This document shows, one piece after another, positions 22,680-30,888 of a stretch of 64,000 nucleotides of DNA (position 1 is its first letter; each line of letters opens with the position of its first letter). The stretch covers positions 868,001-932,000 of the forward strand of contig NZ_CP011530.1 of assembly GCF_001605725.1 (NCBI RefSeq). Reading direction: 5' to 3'. A program made the position numbers and the translations under genes. This stretch comes from Mycobacteroides immunogenum. GTDB taxonomy: Bacteria; Actinomycetota; Actinomycetes; Mycobacteriales; Mycobacteriaceae. The notes beneath the pieces are model-generated. The model saw only the letters and a program-made list of their open reading frames with translations. It made no database searches and was not told the DNA's origin.

Positions 22680-25028
22680 CTACACCGACTTCCTCACCCG
22701 CACCTGCACGTTCTTCATCAACGGCTGATCGCTCTGGGTGCTGTAGTCGGCGATCCCGATTAATGCATTCATCTCCGGCATGTATCCGGCCGCGCTGCCC
22801 GGGGGCAGGTCGTAGCGAAGCGCCCGGAACCGGGGCAGGGTGCGGACCGAACCGTCGCGCGATGTCGAGGTGATGTCCACGAAGTCGCCTTCGGCGAGGC
22901 CACGTGCTGCCATATCGGCCGCGTTCAGGAAGATCAGCTCCCGCAGGTTCTTGACGCCGCGGTACCGGTCGTTACTCGAGTAGATCGTGGTGTTCCATTG
23001 ATCGTGCGAGCGCATGGTCTGCAGCACCAGGGTCTCGCTGTCCTCGGGGATGACGTTGGGCATGGGCGCCAGCGAGAACTCGGCGCGGCCGGACGGCGTC
23101 TGGAACACCCGCTCGCGGGCGGGTTGCGGTATGCGGAAGCCACCCGGCTGCTGGATCAGTTGGTTGAAGCCGGTGAAACCGGGCAGCACCTTGGCCATCA
23201 CCTCCCGGATCCGGTCGTAGTCCTCGACGTACCAGTGCCATGGCGTGCGGCTCTCGGGCAGCGTCGCGGCCGCGATACCGGCGATGACGGCGGGCTCGGA
23301 TCGCAGTTCGGGTGATGCGGGCCGGCGCTTTCCGTACGAGATGTGCACCATGCTCATGGCGTCCTCGACCGTGACACCCTGGGTGCCCGCCGTCTGTACG
23401 TCCTTTTCGGTGCGGCCCAGGCACGGCAAGATGACAGCCTTGCGTCCGTGCACCAGATGGCTGCGGTTCAGCTTGGTACTCACCTGCACGGTCAGCGCGC
23501 ACTTGCGCAGACCAGCTGCCGTGTAGGCAGTGTCGGGCGCGGCCAGCACGAAATTGCCGCCCATTCCGACGAATACCTGCACGCTGCCGGCGTGCATCCC
23601 CTCGATGGTGGTGACGGTGTCGAGTCCATGTTCGCGCGGCGAGGTGATGCCGCACACCTCGTCGAGCTTGTCCAGGAAGTCGGCGGTTGGGCGGTGGTCG
23701 ATGCCGCAGGTGCGATTGCCCTGCACGTTGCTGTGTCCGCGCACCGGTGACGGTCCCGCCCCGGGCCGGCCGATATTGCCGCGCAGCAGCAGCAGATTCA
23801 CGATCTCGCGGGCGGAGTCCACACCGTGCTCGTGCTGGGTAACGCCCAGGCACCACGAGATGACGGTTCGCTTGGCGGCCAAGTAGATGCCGCCCGCGCG
23901 GCGGATTTCCGACTCGGGAAGTCCGGCCTGCTCGGTGATTTCAGCCCAACTGGTGGCGGCCACCATATCGCGGTAGGCCTCGAACTGTGCGGTGTGCTCG
24001 ACCAGGAATGCCTGGTCGAGCACGGTGGGATCGGACTCGGCGGCCTCGAACACCACCTTGGCCATGCCGCGTAACAAGGCCAAGTCGCCGCCGGGGCGTA
24101 CCTGAATATTCATGTCCGACACCGAGGTTGACTTGAATAGCGCCATGTCCACCATCTCGTGCGGGACGATTGTCTTGGTGGAGCCGATCTCGACGAGCGG
24201 ATTGATGTGCACCACCTGGGCGCCACGGCGGGTCGCATCGGCCAGCGCCGTGAGCATGCGCGGAGCGTTCGAGGCCGCATTGACACCCATCACGAACAGG
24301 GCATCGGCCTCTTCCCAGTCGGCCAGATCGCAGGTGCCCTTACCGGTTCCGATGGACGCCTGCAGCGCGCGTCCAGACGCTTCGTGGCACATGTTGGAAC
24401 AGTCGGGCAGGTTGTTGGTGCCGAATTCGCGAGCCATCAGCTGGTACAGGAAGGTGGCTTCGTTGTTGAGGCGGCCCGAGGTATAGAACGCCGCCTGGTG
24501 TGGGGAGGACAAGGCGCGCAGCTCGGAACCGATGAGCGCGAAGGCGTCGTCCCAGGAGATCGGGACGTAGTGGTCCGAGTCGGCGTCATAGACCATCGGC
24601 TCGGTCAGGCGGCCCTGGTTCTCCAGATCGAAATCGGTCCAGTCGGCCAGCTCTGCCACGGTGTACTGGGAGAAGAAATCCCGCCCGACGCGCTTGGGCG
24701 TCATCTCCCAGGTGACGTGTTTGACGCCGTTCTCACAGAAATCCAGGGTGAGCTTCGTATCGTCCGGCCACGCGCAGCCAGGGCAGTCGTAGCCGTCTGG
24801 ATGATTCATCACAAACATCGCGTGCGTGCCGCGCACCAGCTCGCGTTGCTTGAAAAGGATGGAGCCCACCGACTTCGCGGCACCCCAGGAGGCCGCCGCG
24901 TGGTGGTAGGGCGTGCTCGACCACGCGCCCTCGGAGGCGGGGCCGAAGCCGCCCTGCCGGGGCACGTTGGGCATCAAGCCGGGGACATGGGCGTCGACGG
25001 CGGCGTCGGGCTGGTGATCGGTGGTCAT
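22680..25028 (-). CDS. FdhF/YdeP-type molybdopterin oxidoreductase
   Basis: 782-residue molybdopterin-dependent oxidoreductase of the formate-dehydrogenase-H-like alpha group. CPGC at 82-85 with Cys98 (LDFCENG) can hold a [4Fe-4S] cluster; DCSNMCHEASG at 210-220, the pterin-binding QGNRTCGIDHRP and the C-terminal molydopterin dinucleotide-binding region (IFLNAADMAARGLAEGDFV) are typical. There is no in-frame TGA, so no selenocysteine. ATG 25028 follows GGAGAAACGG. M. tuberculosis has a related fdhF (Rv2900c) that is usually paired with fdhD; no fdhD is present here. True formate activity is unproven for this branch. Confidence 0.87.
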   Translation of the reverse strand: MTTDHQPDAAVDAHVPGLMPNVPRQGGFGPASEGAWSSTPYHHAAASWGAAKSVGSILFKQRELVRGTHAMFVMNHPDGYDCPGCAWPDDTKLTLDFCENGVKHVTWEMTPKRVGRDFFSQYTVAELADWTDFDLENQGRLTEPMVYDADSDHYVPISWDDAFALIGSELRALSSPHQAAFYTSGRLNNEATFLYQLMAREFGTNNLPDCSNMCHEASGRALQASIGTGKGTCDLADWEEADALFVMGVNAASNAPRMLTALADATRRGAQVVHINPLVEIGSTKTIVPHEMVDMALFKSTSVSDMNIQVRPGGDLALLRGMAKVVFEAAESDPTVLDQAFLVEHTAQFEAYRDMVAATSWAEITEQAGLPESEIRRAGGIYLAAKRTVISWCLGVTQHEHGVDSAREIVNLLLLRGNIGRPGAGPSPVRGHSNVQGNRTCGIDHRPTADFLDKLDEVCGITSPREHGLDTVTTIEGMHAGSVQVFVGMGGNFVLAAPDTAYTAAGLRKCALTVQVSTKLNRSHLVHGRKAVILPCLGRTEKDVQTAGTQGVTVEDAMSMVHISYGKRRPASPELRSEPAVIAGIAAATLPESRTPWHWYVEDYDRIREVMAKVLPGFTGFNQLIQQPGGFRIPQPARERVFQTPSGRAEFSLAPMPNVIPEDSETLVLQTMRSHDQWNTTIYSSNDRYRGVKNLRELIFLNAADMAARGLAEGDFVDITSTSRDGSVRTLPRFRALRYDLPPGSAAGYMPEMNALIGIADYSTQSDQPLMKNVQVRVRKSV

Positions 25029-25373
25029 GTCCGTTTCTCCTGTCGGTGAACGGATGGGCGCTGGGTACGCCCTCACCCGTGATGTGTCGTCGGCGACGGT
25101 CGGGGCGCATGCATGACAGCGTGACCCTTCCCGGCGCACAGCCGGTCGTGCCGAGCTATCTGGCCCATACCGCGAAGCTACACCCCCATGATGAAGCTTT
25201 TCGGGTAATCCCGCAGTGCTTGACGGCGGCCGCCTGCGACGATCCGTGCCCACCCATGACGTTCAGCGGGCGGTGGCTGCGAGCACCGCTAATCCTCTTG
25301 GTGTGGCGAGGTTTCGGTGTTTCCGTCTTCGTCGTTTATGACGGAAAGGGTCATACGCCCATCCGCGACGGTG
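25029..25373. other. 345-bp intergenic region
   Basis: Region between the molybdoenzyme start and the PPE gene stop. A frame is open on the plus strand across most of it but has no ribosome site and no recognisable protein. I see no known riboswitch; the only structure is the inverted repeat at 25320-25347. Confidence 0.6.
25320..25347. repeat. inverted repeat downstream of the PPE gene
   Basis: TTTCCGTC and GACGGAAA, perfect 8-bp arms separated by 12 bases, 26 bp after the PPE stop codon. It may be a weak hairpin terminator without a U-tract, common in mycobacteria, or a protein site. Confidence 0.35.
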
Positions 25374-26846
25374 CTAGCTTTCCGCGCCGCCCTCCGGGTC
25401 CCAGGTGTTCGGCACCATCGGAGCACGTGCTGTGTCGCTGAAGTCGCCTTCGCCGGTAAGTCTCGCCAATCCTGTCGCCGTTACCTCAGTCCGGGACGCC
25501 GTGCCGATGAACCCCATGGGTCCGGCGCCCCGGTGTGAGGCAGTGGCCGTGCGCGCGTACCCGTCGGCCGCCGGGGTCGCGTTCATGTCCATGTACTCGA
25601 CGGCACGCCCTTCTTGCTTGCTTCGATCGCGGCGCCGGCGTGCCTGCCGCGCCGCTGCCGTCGCGGCCGCGGCGGCATCCTCTCGCGCTGAGGAACGCAC
25701 TGCCGCACTGGTTCCCCTGCGCGCCCGGCTCGCCAGCGCCACGGTGGTGCCGATGCGTGGTCCGCCGCCCACCGCATACGGAAACGAAAAGCCCGGGTCG
25801 CCGACGGGTGGGGGAGACGATGGTGCCGGCGCGGTGCTGGGAGCGGTGGGTGCCGAAGCATTCGCCGGAGCAGGCGCCGGCGCCGAGGCGGAAGGACTGG
25901 TGGTTGGGGCCGTACCGGACGAAGCACCCATGGGCGCGTCTTGCGTCGGGGCCGGTTCCGCGGCAACGATTTCCGGTGTTGGCTGGATACCGGCCAGGCC
26001 TGCGAATCCGGCCGCCCAGCCCAGGTTGGCGATGGCCAACGCCAGCGCGGGTTGTATCAGCGCGGGGGCGAATTGCCCGATCGTCGAAGCCAGTTGGGCG
26101 GCGTGAAAGGCCACATCGGCCAACACCATCGGCAGGTTGGTGAGTAGCGCGGCGGGATCGGTCAGCAGGTTGTTCAGCAGCAGTTCGAAATGTTCGAGCA
26201 TCTCGCCGGCCACATGCACCCACCATTCCGGATCGGTGGGATCCAGGTCGCCATGCCCGTGATCGTCGTCGTGGCCGTGCTCGTGGTCATCGTGCGCGTG
26301 GTCATGAGCGTGCAGGATCGGCGGTGGCGGTGTCGAGGGCGGCGTGGATGCCAAGGCCATTTCGGATGCCGATTGGTACGCGGCCATCGTGGAGGCTGCC
26401 TGCACCCACATGCGGATGTAGTCGGCCTCGGTGGCCAGGATCGGAATTGTGTTGATTCCGAAGAAGTTCGTGGCCACCAGCGCCGCGTGGGTGGCGTGAT
26501 TGGCGGCCAGCTCGGCCAGGGTGGGCATCGTTGCCAGGGCAGCGCTATAGGCCCCGGCTGCCACGCCGTGCTGGGTGGCCCGGGCATTGCTCTCGATGGC
26601 ACCCTGGTTCAGCCATTCCAGGTATGGAAGATGCGCGGCCACATACAGTTCCGCGCTCGGGCCTTGCCACGCGCCGGTGTGAGTGGTGCCCAGAATGGCC
26701 CGGAGTTCCTGGGCGATCGCGGCGTAGTGCGCGCCCAATGACGACCATTCGGCGGCGGCCGCGAGTAAATGGCCGGGGCCCGGGCCGCCGCTGAGAAGCG
26801 CTGAATGCACCTCGGGCGGCGATGCCATCCATACCGGAGCAGCCAA
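25374..26846 (-). CDS. PPE4-like PPE-PPW protein with histidine-rich linker
   Basis: 490-residue PPE protein. The N-terminal 165 residues ([50 protein letters not shown]) closely resemble PPE4 of the ESX-3 locus. Residues 179-199 form a His/Asp cluster with nine histidines, suited to zinc binding. The C-terminus has the PPW hallmarks GFIGT and PMVPNTW. The start is TTG 26846 behind GAGAGGG; the alternative ATG six codons on lacks a ribosome site. No PE or Esx gene is adjacent. A 39-bp palindrome resembling a Zur box lies 13 bp upstream, so expression under zinc shortage and export by ESX-3 are likely. A Pro/Ala/Ser-rich linker runs about 290-345. Confidence 0.85.
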   Translation of the reverse strand: MAAPVWMASPPEVHSALLSGGPGPGHLLAAAAEWSSLGAHYAAIAQELRAILGTTHTGAWQGPSAELYVAAHLPYLEWLNQGAIESNARATQHGVAAGAYSAALATMPTLAELAANHATHAALVATNFFGINTIPILATEADYIRMWVQAASTMAAYQSASEMALASTPPSTPPPPILHAHDHAHDDHEHGHDDDHGHGDLDPTDPEWWVHVAGEMLEHFELLLNNLLTDPAALLTNLPMVLADVAFHAAQLASTIGQFAPALIQPALALAIANLGWAAGFAGLAGIQPTPEIVAAEPAPTQDAPMGASSGTAPTTSPSASAPAPAPANASAPTAPSTAPAPSSPPPVGDPGFSFPYAVGGGPRIGTTVALASRARRGTSAAVRSSAREDAAAAATAAARQARRRRDRSKQEGRAVEYMDMNATPAADGYARTATASHRGAGPMGFIGTASRTEVTATGLARLTGEGDFSDTARAPMVPNTWDPEGGAES

Positions 26847-26858
26847 CGTATGCCCTCT

Positions 26859-26897
26859 CGCTAATGATAATGAAAACGATCTTCATTTACATTAGCG
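26859..26897 (-). promoter_or_regulatory. candidate Zur box
   Basis: 39-bp near-perfect palindrome: CGCTAATG - AT - AATGAA - 7 bases - TTCATT - TA - CATTAGCG. Only the two-base spacers break symmetry. The AT-rich core with AATGAAAA...TTCATT resembles the mycobacterial Zur site, which controls ESX-3 and PPE genes, and it is directly upstream of a His-rich PPE gene. It also lies after the stop of the upstream MocR gene, so it serves only the PPE gene. Confidence 0.75.
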
Positions 26898-26928
26898 GCA
26901 GCGATCGCACAGCTTTCAGGCACCTCAT

Positions 26929-28374
26929 TCACAGGTTCGGATCGGGGGTAAGCAGCCGTGCCAGCCGCCGTATCCCATCGGAAACATCGGCAGGCGACGG
27001 TGCGGCGACATAACTGATCCGGATGTGCGCGGTGCCGCTACCACCGGTGATGTAGTTGTCGCCCGGGGTGACCGCGACCCCCAGAGTGAGTGCGTCCGCG
27101 GCGAACTGGCGGCTATCGGACTGCGCGGGCAGCGATACCCAGAGGTGATAGCCGCCGCGTGGATGGATGGCGAGCGCGTCGGTCGGGAATGCCGCGGTGA
27201 TCGCGTCGCGGGCGGTCATCCGCCGGTGTTTGAGGGTCTTTCCCAGGCTTGCCAGACCGCGTCGCCATGACGACGAGGTCACCACCTCCAGTGTTGTGTA
27301 TTGCAGCGGCGCGGGTACCAGCATGGTGTCGATGACCGACGCGGCGCGTAGCCGGGCCATCACGGGCCCGCGTGCGGCGATGGCCCCGACCCGCAAGTTG
27401 GGTGAGGTGACCTTGGTTACCGATCGTATGTGGACCACCGTGCCGTCGGGGTCATCGGAGATGAGCGGCGGCACAAGTGGTTTGGAGTCGTCGTGGGCCA
27501 TGTACCGGGCGAAGTCGTCCTCGATGAGAAATGCCCCGTGCCGTCGGGCTATTTCCCGAATCTCGTCCCGGCGCTGCGGAGTGAGGCTGGCACCTGTCGG
27601 GTTTTGGAAGACGGGCTGCACGATGAGGGCGCGAGCGCAGGTGTGCGTCAGCGCCTCGTCGAGTCGGTCGGGGCGAATACCGTTGATGTCCAACGGAATA
27701 GCGATGGGCCGCAGCCCCGCCGCGCGTGCCGCGGCTGTCGCGCCCGGATAGCACGGCGACTCCAGTAGCACCGGGTCACCCGGCTGGCACAGTGCACGCA
27801 AGGAGGTGGACAGCGCACTCTGGCCCGCGCCGCAGATCAGAATGTCCTGGCGGCCGAGCCCTCCGCCGAGTTCGGCGGCGAACCAATCGCGGAGCTCAGG
27901 AAGTCCGCCGGGAGGAGGGCGGTCCCAGGCCTCTGGCCGGCGCGCGGCGCGGGCCAGCGACGCGGTAAGCATCGACAACGGTTGTAGGTCCGGATGCAGG
28001 TACCCGCCGTTGAGATCGACGACGTCGGCGGCGCTGGGTGCCAAGGTGCTCAGCAGTCCCGGGGCATCGAACACGCGCCGGATCCCGTGTGGGGATTCTT
28101 CCTGTGGGCCGAGTTCCAGCGCTGTCTCTTGCCACGAGGTGTCTCCCGGCCGGGGAACCGGGCGGTTCTCGGTGCGGAAGGACCCGGCTCCAGGCCTCGA
28201 TTCGATCAGGCCCTGTTGCGCCAGCAGCGATAGCGCGTCGGCGACAGTACTCGCGCTGACCCTAAAGCGCCGCACTAGCTCCCGGTGGCTGGCGATGCGG
28301 CTACCTGGTGATAGCGCCAGGATCTCGTCTCGCACCTGCTGAGCCACCTGGCGGTAACTGCTACCATAATTCAT
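26929..28374 (-). CDS. MocR-type (GntR-aminotransferase) regulator
   Basis: 481 residues. The N-terminal winged helix (RELVRRFRVSASTVADALSL) is followed by a fold-type I PLP aminotransferase domain, with CGAGQSALSTSLRALCQPGD, QNPTGASLTPQRRD and the PLP lysine in VTKVTSPNLRVG. Such proteins sense PLP or amino acids and often control a divergent transporter. The frame extends 158 codons upstream, but that stretch is antisense to the transporter gene; ATG 28374 is the natural start. Its start codon overlaps that of the divergent EamA gene in the bases CATG. Confidence 0.9.
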   Translation of the reverse strand: MNYGSSYRQVAQQVRDEILALSPGSRIASHRELVRRFRVSASTVADALSLLAQQGLIESRPGAGSFRTENRPVPRPGDTSWQETALELGPQEESPHGIRRVFDAPGLLSTLAPSAADVVDLNGGYLHPDLQPLSMLTASLARAARRPEAWDRPPPGGLPELRDWFAAELGGGLGRQDILICGAGQSALSTSLRALCQPGDPVLLESPCYPGATAAARAAGLRPIAIPLDINGIRPDRLDEALTHTCARALIVQPVFQNPTGASLTPQRRDEIREIARRHGAFLIEDDFARYMAHDDSKPLVPPLISDDPDGTVVHIRSVTKVTSPNLRVGAIAARGPVMARLRAASVIDTMLVPAPLQYTTLEVVTSSSWRRGLASLGKTLKHRRMTARDAITAAFPTDALAIHPRGGYHLWVSLPAQSDSRQFAADALTLGVAVTPGDNYITGGSGTAHIRISYVAAPSPADVSDGIRRLARLLTPDPNL

Positions 28375-29272
28375 GAGAGACAACAGTAGCGCTACTGTCG
28401 ACACAATAACACCGCCACTGTCCAAGGGGACTGCGCTGGCTGCCCTCGGCGTACTGAGCTTCTCGCTCAGCTTCCCGGCGACCGTATGGGCGCTGGAAGG
28501 CTTTGGCCCGTGGAGTGCCACCGGTATACGGGGCACCGCCGCCGCTGTCATCGCGGTTCTTGCCCTCGTCCTTGCCCGCGGCGCGCTACCCGCCCGTTCG
28601 GACTGGGGTGCATTGGCGGTCGTGGCGTTGGGTTGCGCGGTCGGCTTCCCGCTGCTGACCACCTTGGCCTTACAGACGTCATCGACCGCGCACTCCGCGG
28701 TCGTCATCGGCGCCTTGCCCATGGCGACCGCGGCGATCGCGGCAGTGCGCACCGGAGCGCGCCACTCGGGAACCTTCTGGGCGGCAGCCTCCGTCGGCGC
28801 GCTGACGGTCATTGTCTTCACTCTCGCCCAGAACCACGGGCGCCCCACACTCGCCGATCTTTACCTTTTCGCCGCGCTGTTGGTCTGCGCGGCAGGTTAC
28901 GCCGAGGGCGGCAGGCTATCTGCCCGTATGCCCGGTTGGCAGGTCATCGCCTGGGGTGTGGTGTTGGCCGCGCCGGTGAATCTGCTTGTCACCCTGTGGG
29001 CAGTGCCGCATGAGCCGGTTCACCTCAATGCGCACGCGTTGATCGGTATGGCATATCTGGCCGCGATCTCGCAGTTCGGCGGTTTTGTGGTCTGGTACCG
29101 GGGCATGGGCCTGATCGGGGTGGCGCGTGCGAGCCAGCTTCAGCTGGCCCAGCCGCTGCTGACCTTGGTCTGGGCGGTCCTGTTGCTCGGTGAGCGGTTC
29201 AGCCCGGCAGTCCCCGTGACCGCAGCGGTGGTGCTCACGTGCATTGTCGTCACTCAGCGCGCGCGAACCTAG
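28373..29272 (+). CDS. EamA-family (DMT) transporter, partner of MocR regulator
   Basis: 299 residues with about ten membrane segments in two EamA repeats; LLLGERFSPA closes the second. ATG 28373 overlaps the start of the divergent MocR gene, so the mRNA is probably leaderless; TACCAT at 28362-28367 is a -10 candidate at the right distance. A 16-bp perfect palindrome lies within codons 4-9. The MocR/EamA pairing suggests export of an amino acid or B6-related compound, which is inference. Confidence 0.87.
   Translation: MRDNSSATVDTITPPLSKGTALAALGVLSFSLSFPATVWALEGFGPWSATGIRGTAAAVIAVLALVLARGALPARSDWGALAVVALGCAVGFPLLTTLALQTSSTAHSAVVIGALPMATAAIAAVRTGARHSGTFWAAASVGALTVIVFTLAQNHGRPTLADLYLFAALLVCAAGYAEGGRLSARMPGWQVIAWGVVLAAPVNLLVTLWAVPHEPVHLNAHALIGMAYLAAISQFGGFVVWYRGMGLIGVARASQLQLAQPLLTLVWAVLLLGERFSPAVPVTAAVVLTCIVVTQRART
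28383..28398. promoter_or_regulatory. 16-bp palindrome inside the transporter's first codons
   Basis: Perfect palindrome with half-site ACAGTAGC, ten bases into the EamA gene and just upstream of the MocR start. With divergent starts only two bases apart, any operator must lie inside coding sequence; this is the best candidate. Confidence 0.5.
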
Positions 29273-29278
29273 AACTGA

Positions 29279-29299
29279 CAGACGGTCGGGTACCGTCTG
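29279..29299. promoter_or_regulatory. inverted repeat before the IclR gene
   Basis: CAGACGGT-CGGGT-ACCGTCTG, perfect 8-bp arms, filling the short gap between the EamA stop (29272) and the IclR start (29303). Either an autoregulatory site of the IclR protein or a hairpin terminating the transporter mRNA. Confidence 0.5.
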
Positions 29300-29302
29300 C
29301 CT

Positions 29303-30055
29303 GTGGTGGTCGAGGTCAAGAGCCTTGCGCGGGCTCTCGATGTCTTGCGCGCGGTCGCGGATTCCGATATCTCGCTGTCCGCCACCATGGTGGCCGATCA
29401 GCTTGGCCGCGACCGCGTGCAGATCGCTCGCACCCTGCACAGTCTGGAGTCGGCGGGATTTCTCGAACGGGACGGTGACCGCCGGTATACGCCCAGCCCG
29501 AGGGTTTTCGGCGTATCGGCGCAGATTGCGGCGGCCCGGTTGCGGATCTTCGGAGCCGAGGCGCTGCGCCAGACCGTCGAGGCGACGGGGGAAAGTGCGT
29601 TCATCGCCGAGGTTCGCGGCGACAGCTCGGTCGCCGTTCTGGAGCGGTTGGTCTCCGGGGTGTCCTGGGTGGGCCGGTCCTTTCCGCTGTATTGCGATGA
29701 TGCGGGACAGGCGTTGTTGTGGGATTGCGGGCGTGACGAGGTCGAGCTCATCTTCCGGGATACCGATTTTGTGCGGTATTCGCCGACAACGCCGACATCG
29801 GCGGAGGATTTCTATCGGCGGCTGGCTCACTCACGTGAAGCCGGATACTCCTTGGTGGACGGGGAATCTCAGCCCGGTGTGTACGCGATCGCGGCTCCGG
29901 TAAGGGATTTCACCGGGACGGTGCGGTGTGCGCTGCATATTGAGGGCCCCACCGATACGCTCGCGACGCGCGCGCAGGCGCTCGGCCCGACGATCAGGGA
30001 GCTGGCCGACCGGCTTTCGGAACGATTGGGCTGGCGCTCGACAACAGCGACCTGA
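29303..30055 (+). CDS. IclR-family transcriptional regulator
   Basis: 250 residues. N-terminal winged helix (TMVADQLGRDRVQIARTLHSL, about 30-50, given in part as ADQLGRDRVQIARTLHSL) and a C-terminal IclR effector domain (VRGDSSVAVLERL, GYSLVDGESQPGVYAIAAPV). GTG 29303 is used; GTG 29306 is equally possible. It is convergent with a second IclR-like gene and overlaps its 3' end by 62 bases. The target is unknown; the adjacent transporter or the lysine cluster are both possible. Confidence 0.85.
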   Translation: MVVEVKSLARALDVLRAVADSDISLSATMVADQLGRDRVQIARTLHSLESAGFLERDGDRRYTPSPRVFGVSAQIAAARLRIFGAEALRQTVEATGESAFIAEVRGDSSVAVLERLVSGVSWVGRSFPLYCDDAGQALLWDCGRDEVELIFRDTDFVRYSPTTPTSAEDFYRRLAHSREAGYSLVDGESQPGVYAIAAPVRDFTGTVRCALHIEGPTDTLATRAQALGPTIRELADRLSERLGWRSTTAT

Positions 30056-30785
30056 TCCGCTGGGCGGCGTCGGCCACCGACGTGGCGATGGCCGACGCCC
30101 TGTCCGCGATTCGGTGTTTGGGCACCGCGACGCTGATGGCCACCGTCATGTCCAGCTGATCGCACCGGGCCGGGGCCGAGAACTCGACGACATCGTGTTC
30201 GAACTCGCTATCGGCGACCACCGCAGTCATCTTGGTGGAATTGAGGTTTCGCTCGAAAAGTTCCAGAGGGTCGCGCACCGCGCCGGGTCCGCCACCAACG
30301 AATGTTTCGTCGCGAAGCAATGTCGCCAACTCTTCGCGAGAAAAGTCTTGGGTGAGCGCACGACCGGGCCCGCTACACCAAACCGGCGTCATTGCCCCGA
30401 CTTTGACGGGAAAGTAGGGGAACCATTGGCTCGGCTCTGCTTGGACGGTGAGCACCTGCGTCCGCGACAAGACCGACAGCCACGCGGGTTCGTGCCAGGC
30501 ATGTAGTAGTCCCCGGACCACGGGGCGGGCTTTCGCCAGCGCTTCGGTGTGCATTGCGGAGGCACCGATATCGAAATACTTGGGTCCGACGCGGTATCCC
30601 CGCGAGTCGGGCTCTCGTTCGGCCAGGCCGGCGGCCGCCAGCGCGCTGAGCATCCGTGACACCTGTGCCTGGTCAAGGCTCAGCTGTTCGGCCAGCCAGG
30701 TATTGGTCACCGGTGCGCCCGCACGTGCTTCCTCCGCGGCCAGTGCCTGCAGCAGCAACAACCCTTTGTCGACGGTCGTGGCCAC
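29994..30785 (-). CDS. IclR-family regulator divergent from the lysine cluster
   Basis: 263 residues from GTG 30785. Winged helix ADQ-like region NTWLAEQLSLDQAQVSRMLS, then Y-R-V-G-P-K-Y and an IclR effector domain. The longer frame toward 30902 encodes an implausible N-terminus over the divergent promoter and is rejected. It is divergent from the APC permease gene with a long inverted repeat between them, so it is the probable regulator of the permease-GMC-ALDH-davB-davA operon, perhaps sensing lysine or an intermediate. Confidence 0.83.
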   Translation of the reverse strand: MATTVDKGLLLLQALAAEEARAGAPVTNTWLAEQLSLDQAQVSRMLSALAAAGLAEREPDSRGYRVGPKYFDIGASAMHTEALAKARPVVRGLLHAWHEPAWLSVLSRTQVLTVQAEPSQWFPYFPVKVGAMTPVWCSGPGRALTQDFSREELATLLRDETFVGGGPGAVRDPLELFERNLNSTKMTAVVADSEFEHDVVEFSAPARCDQLDMTVAISVAVPKHRIADRASAIATSVADAAQRIRSLLSSASPIVPKAGRPAP

Positions 30786-30800
30786 AGCAAAAGAATAGCG

Positions 30801-30838
30801 CGTTCGTAATAAACAACAACGCTTGACAATTATGAACG
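30801..30838. promoter_or_regulatory. candidate IclR operator and promoter
   Basis: Inverted repeat CGTTCGTAAT (30801-30810) and ATTATGAACG (30829-30838), 9 of 10 positions matching, with 18 bases between. A consensus -35 TTGACA sits at 30823-30828 against the right arm and reads toward the permease gene; CACACT at 30847-30852 is a weak -10 at 18-base spacing. Confidence 0.55.
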
Positions 30839-30888
30839 ATAGCGGCCACACTGGGCCGCGCAGGTGATCTACGGCACACGGAGGATCG

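Noticed and set aside
22680..25028. Selenocysteine in the molybdoenzyme
   Set aside because: No in-frame TGA occurs and cysteines fill the expected positions.
28375..28848. Long N-terminal extension of the MocR reading frame
   Set aside because: It is antisense to the EamA transporter gene, has the composition of a frame shadow, and the helix-turn-helix begins right after ATG 28374.
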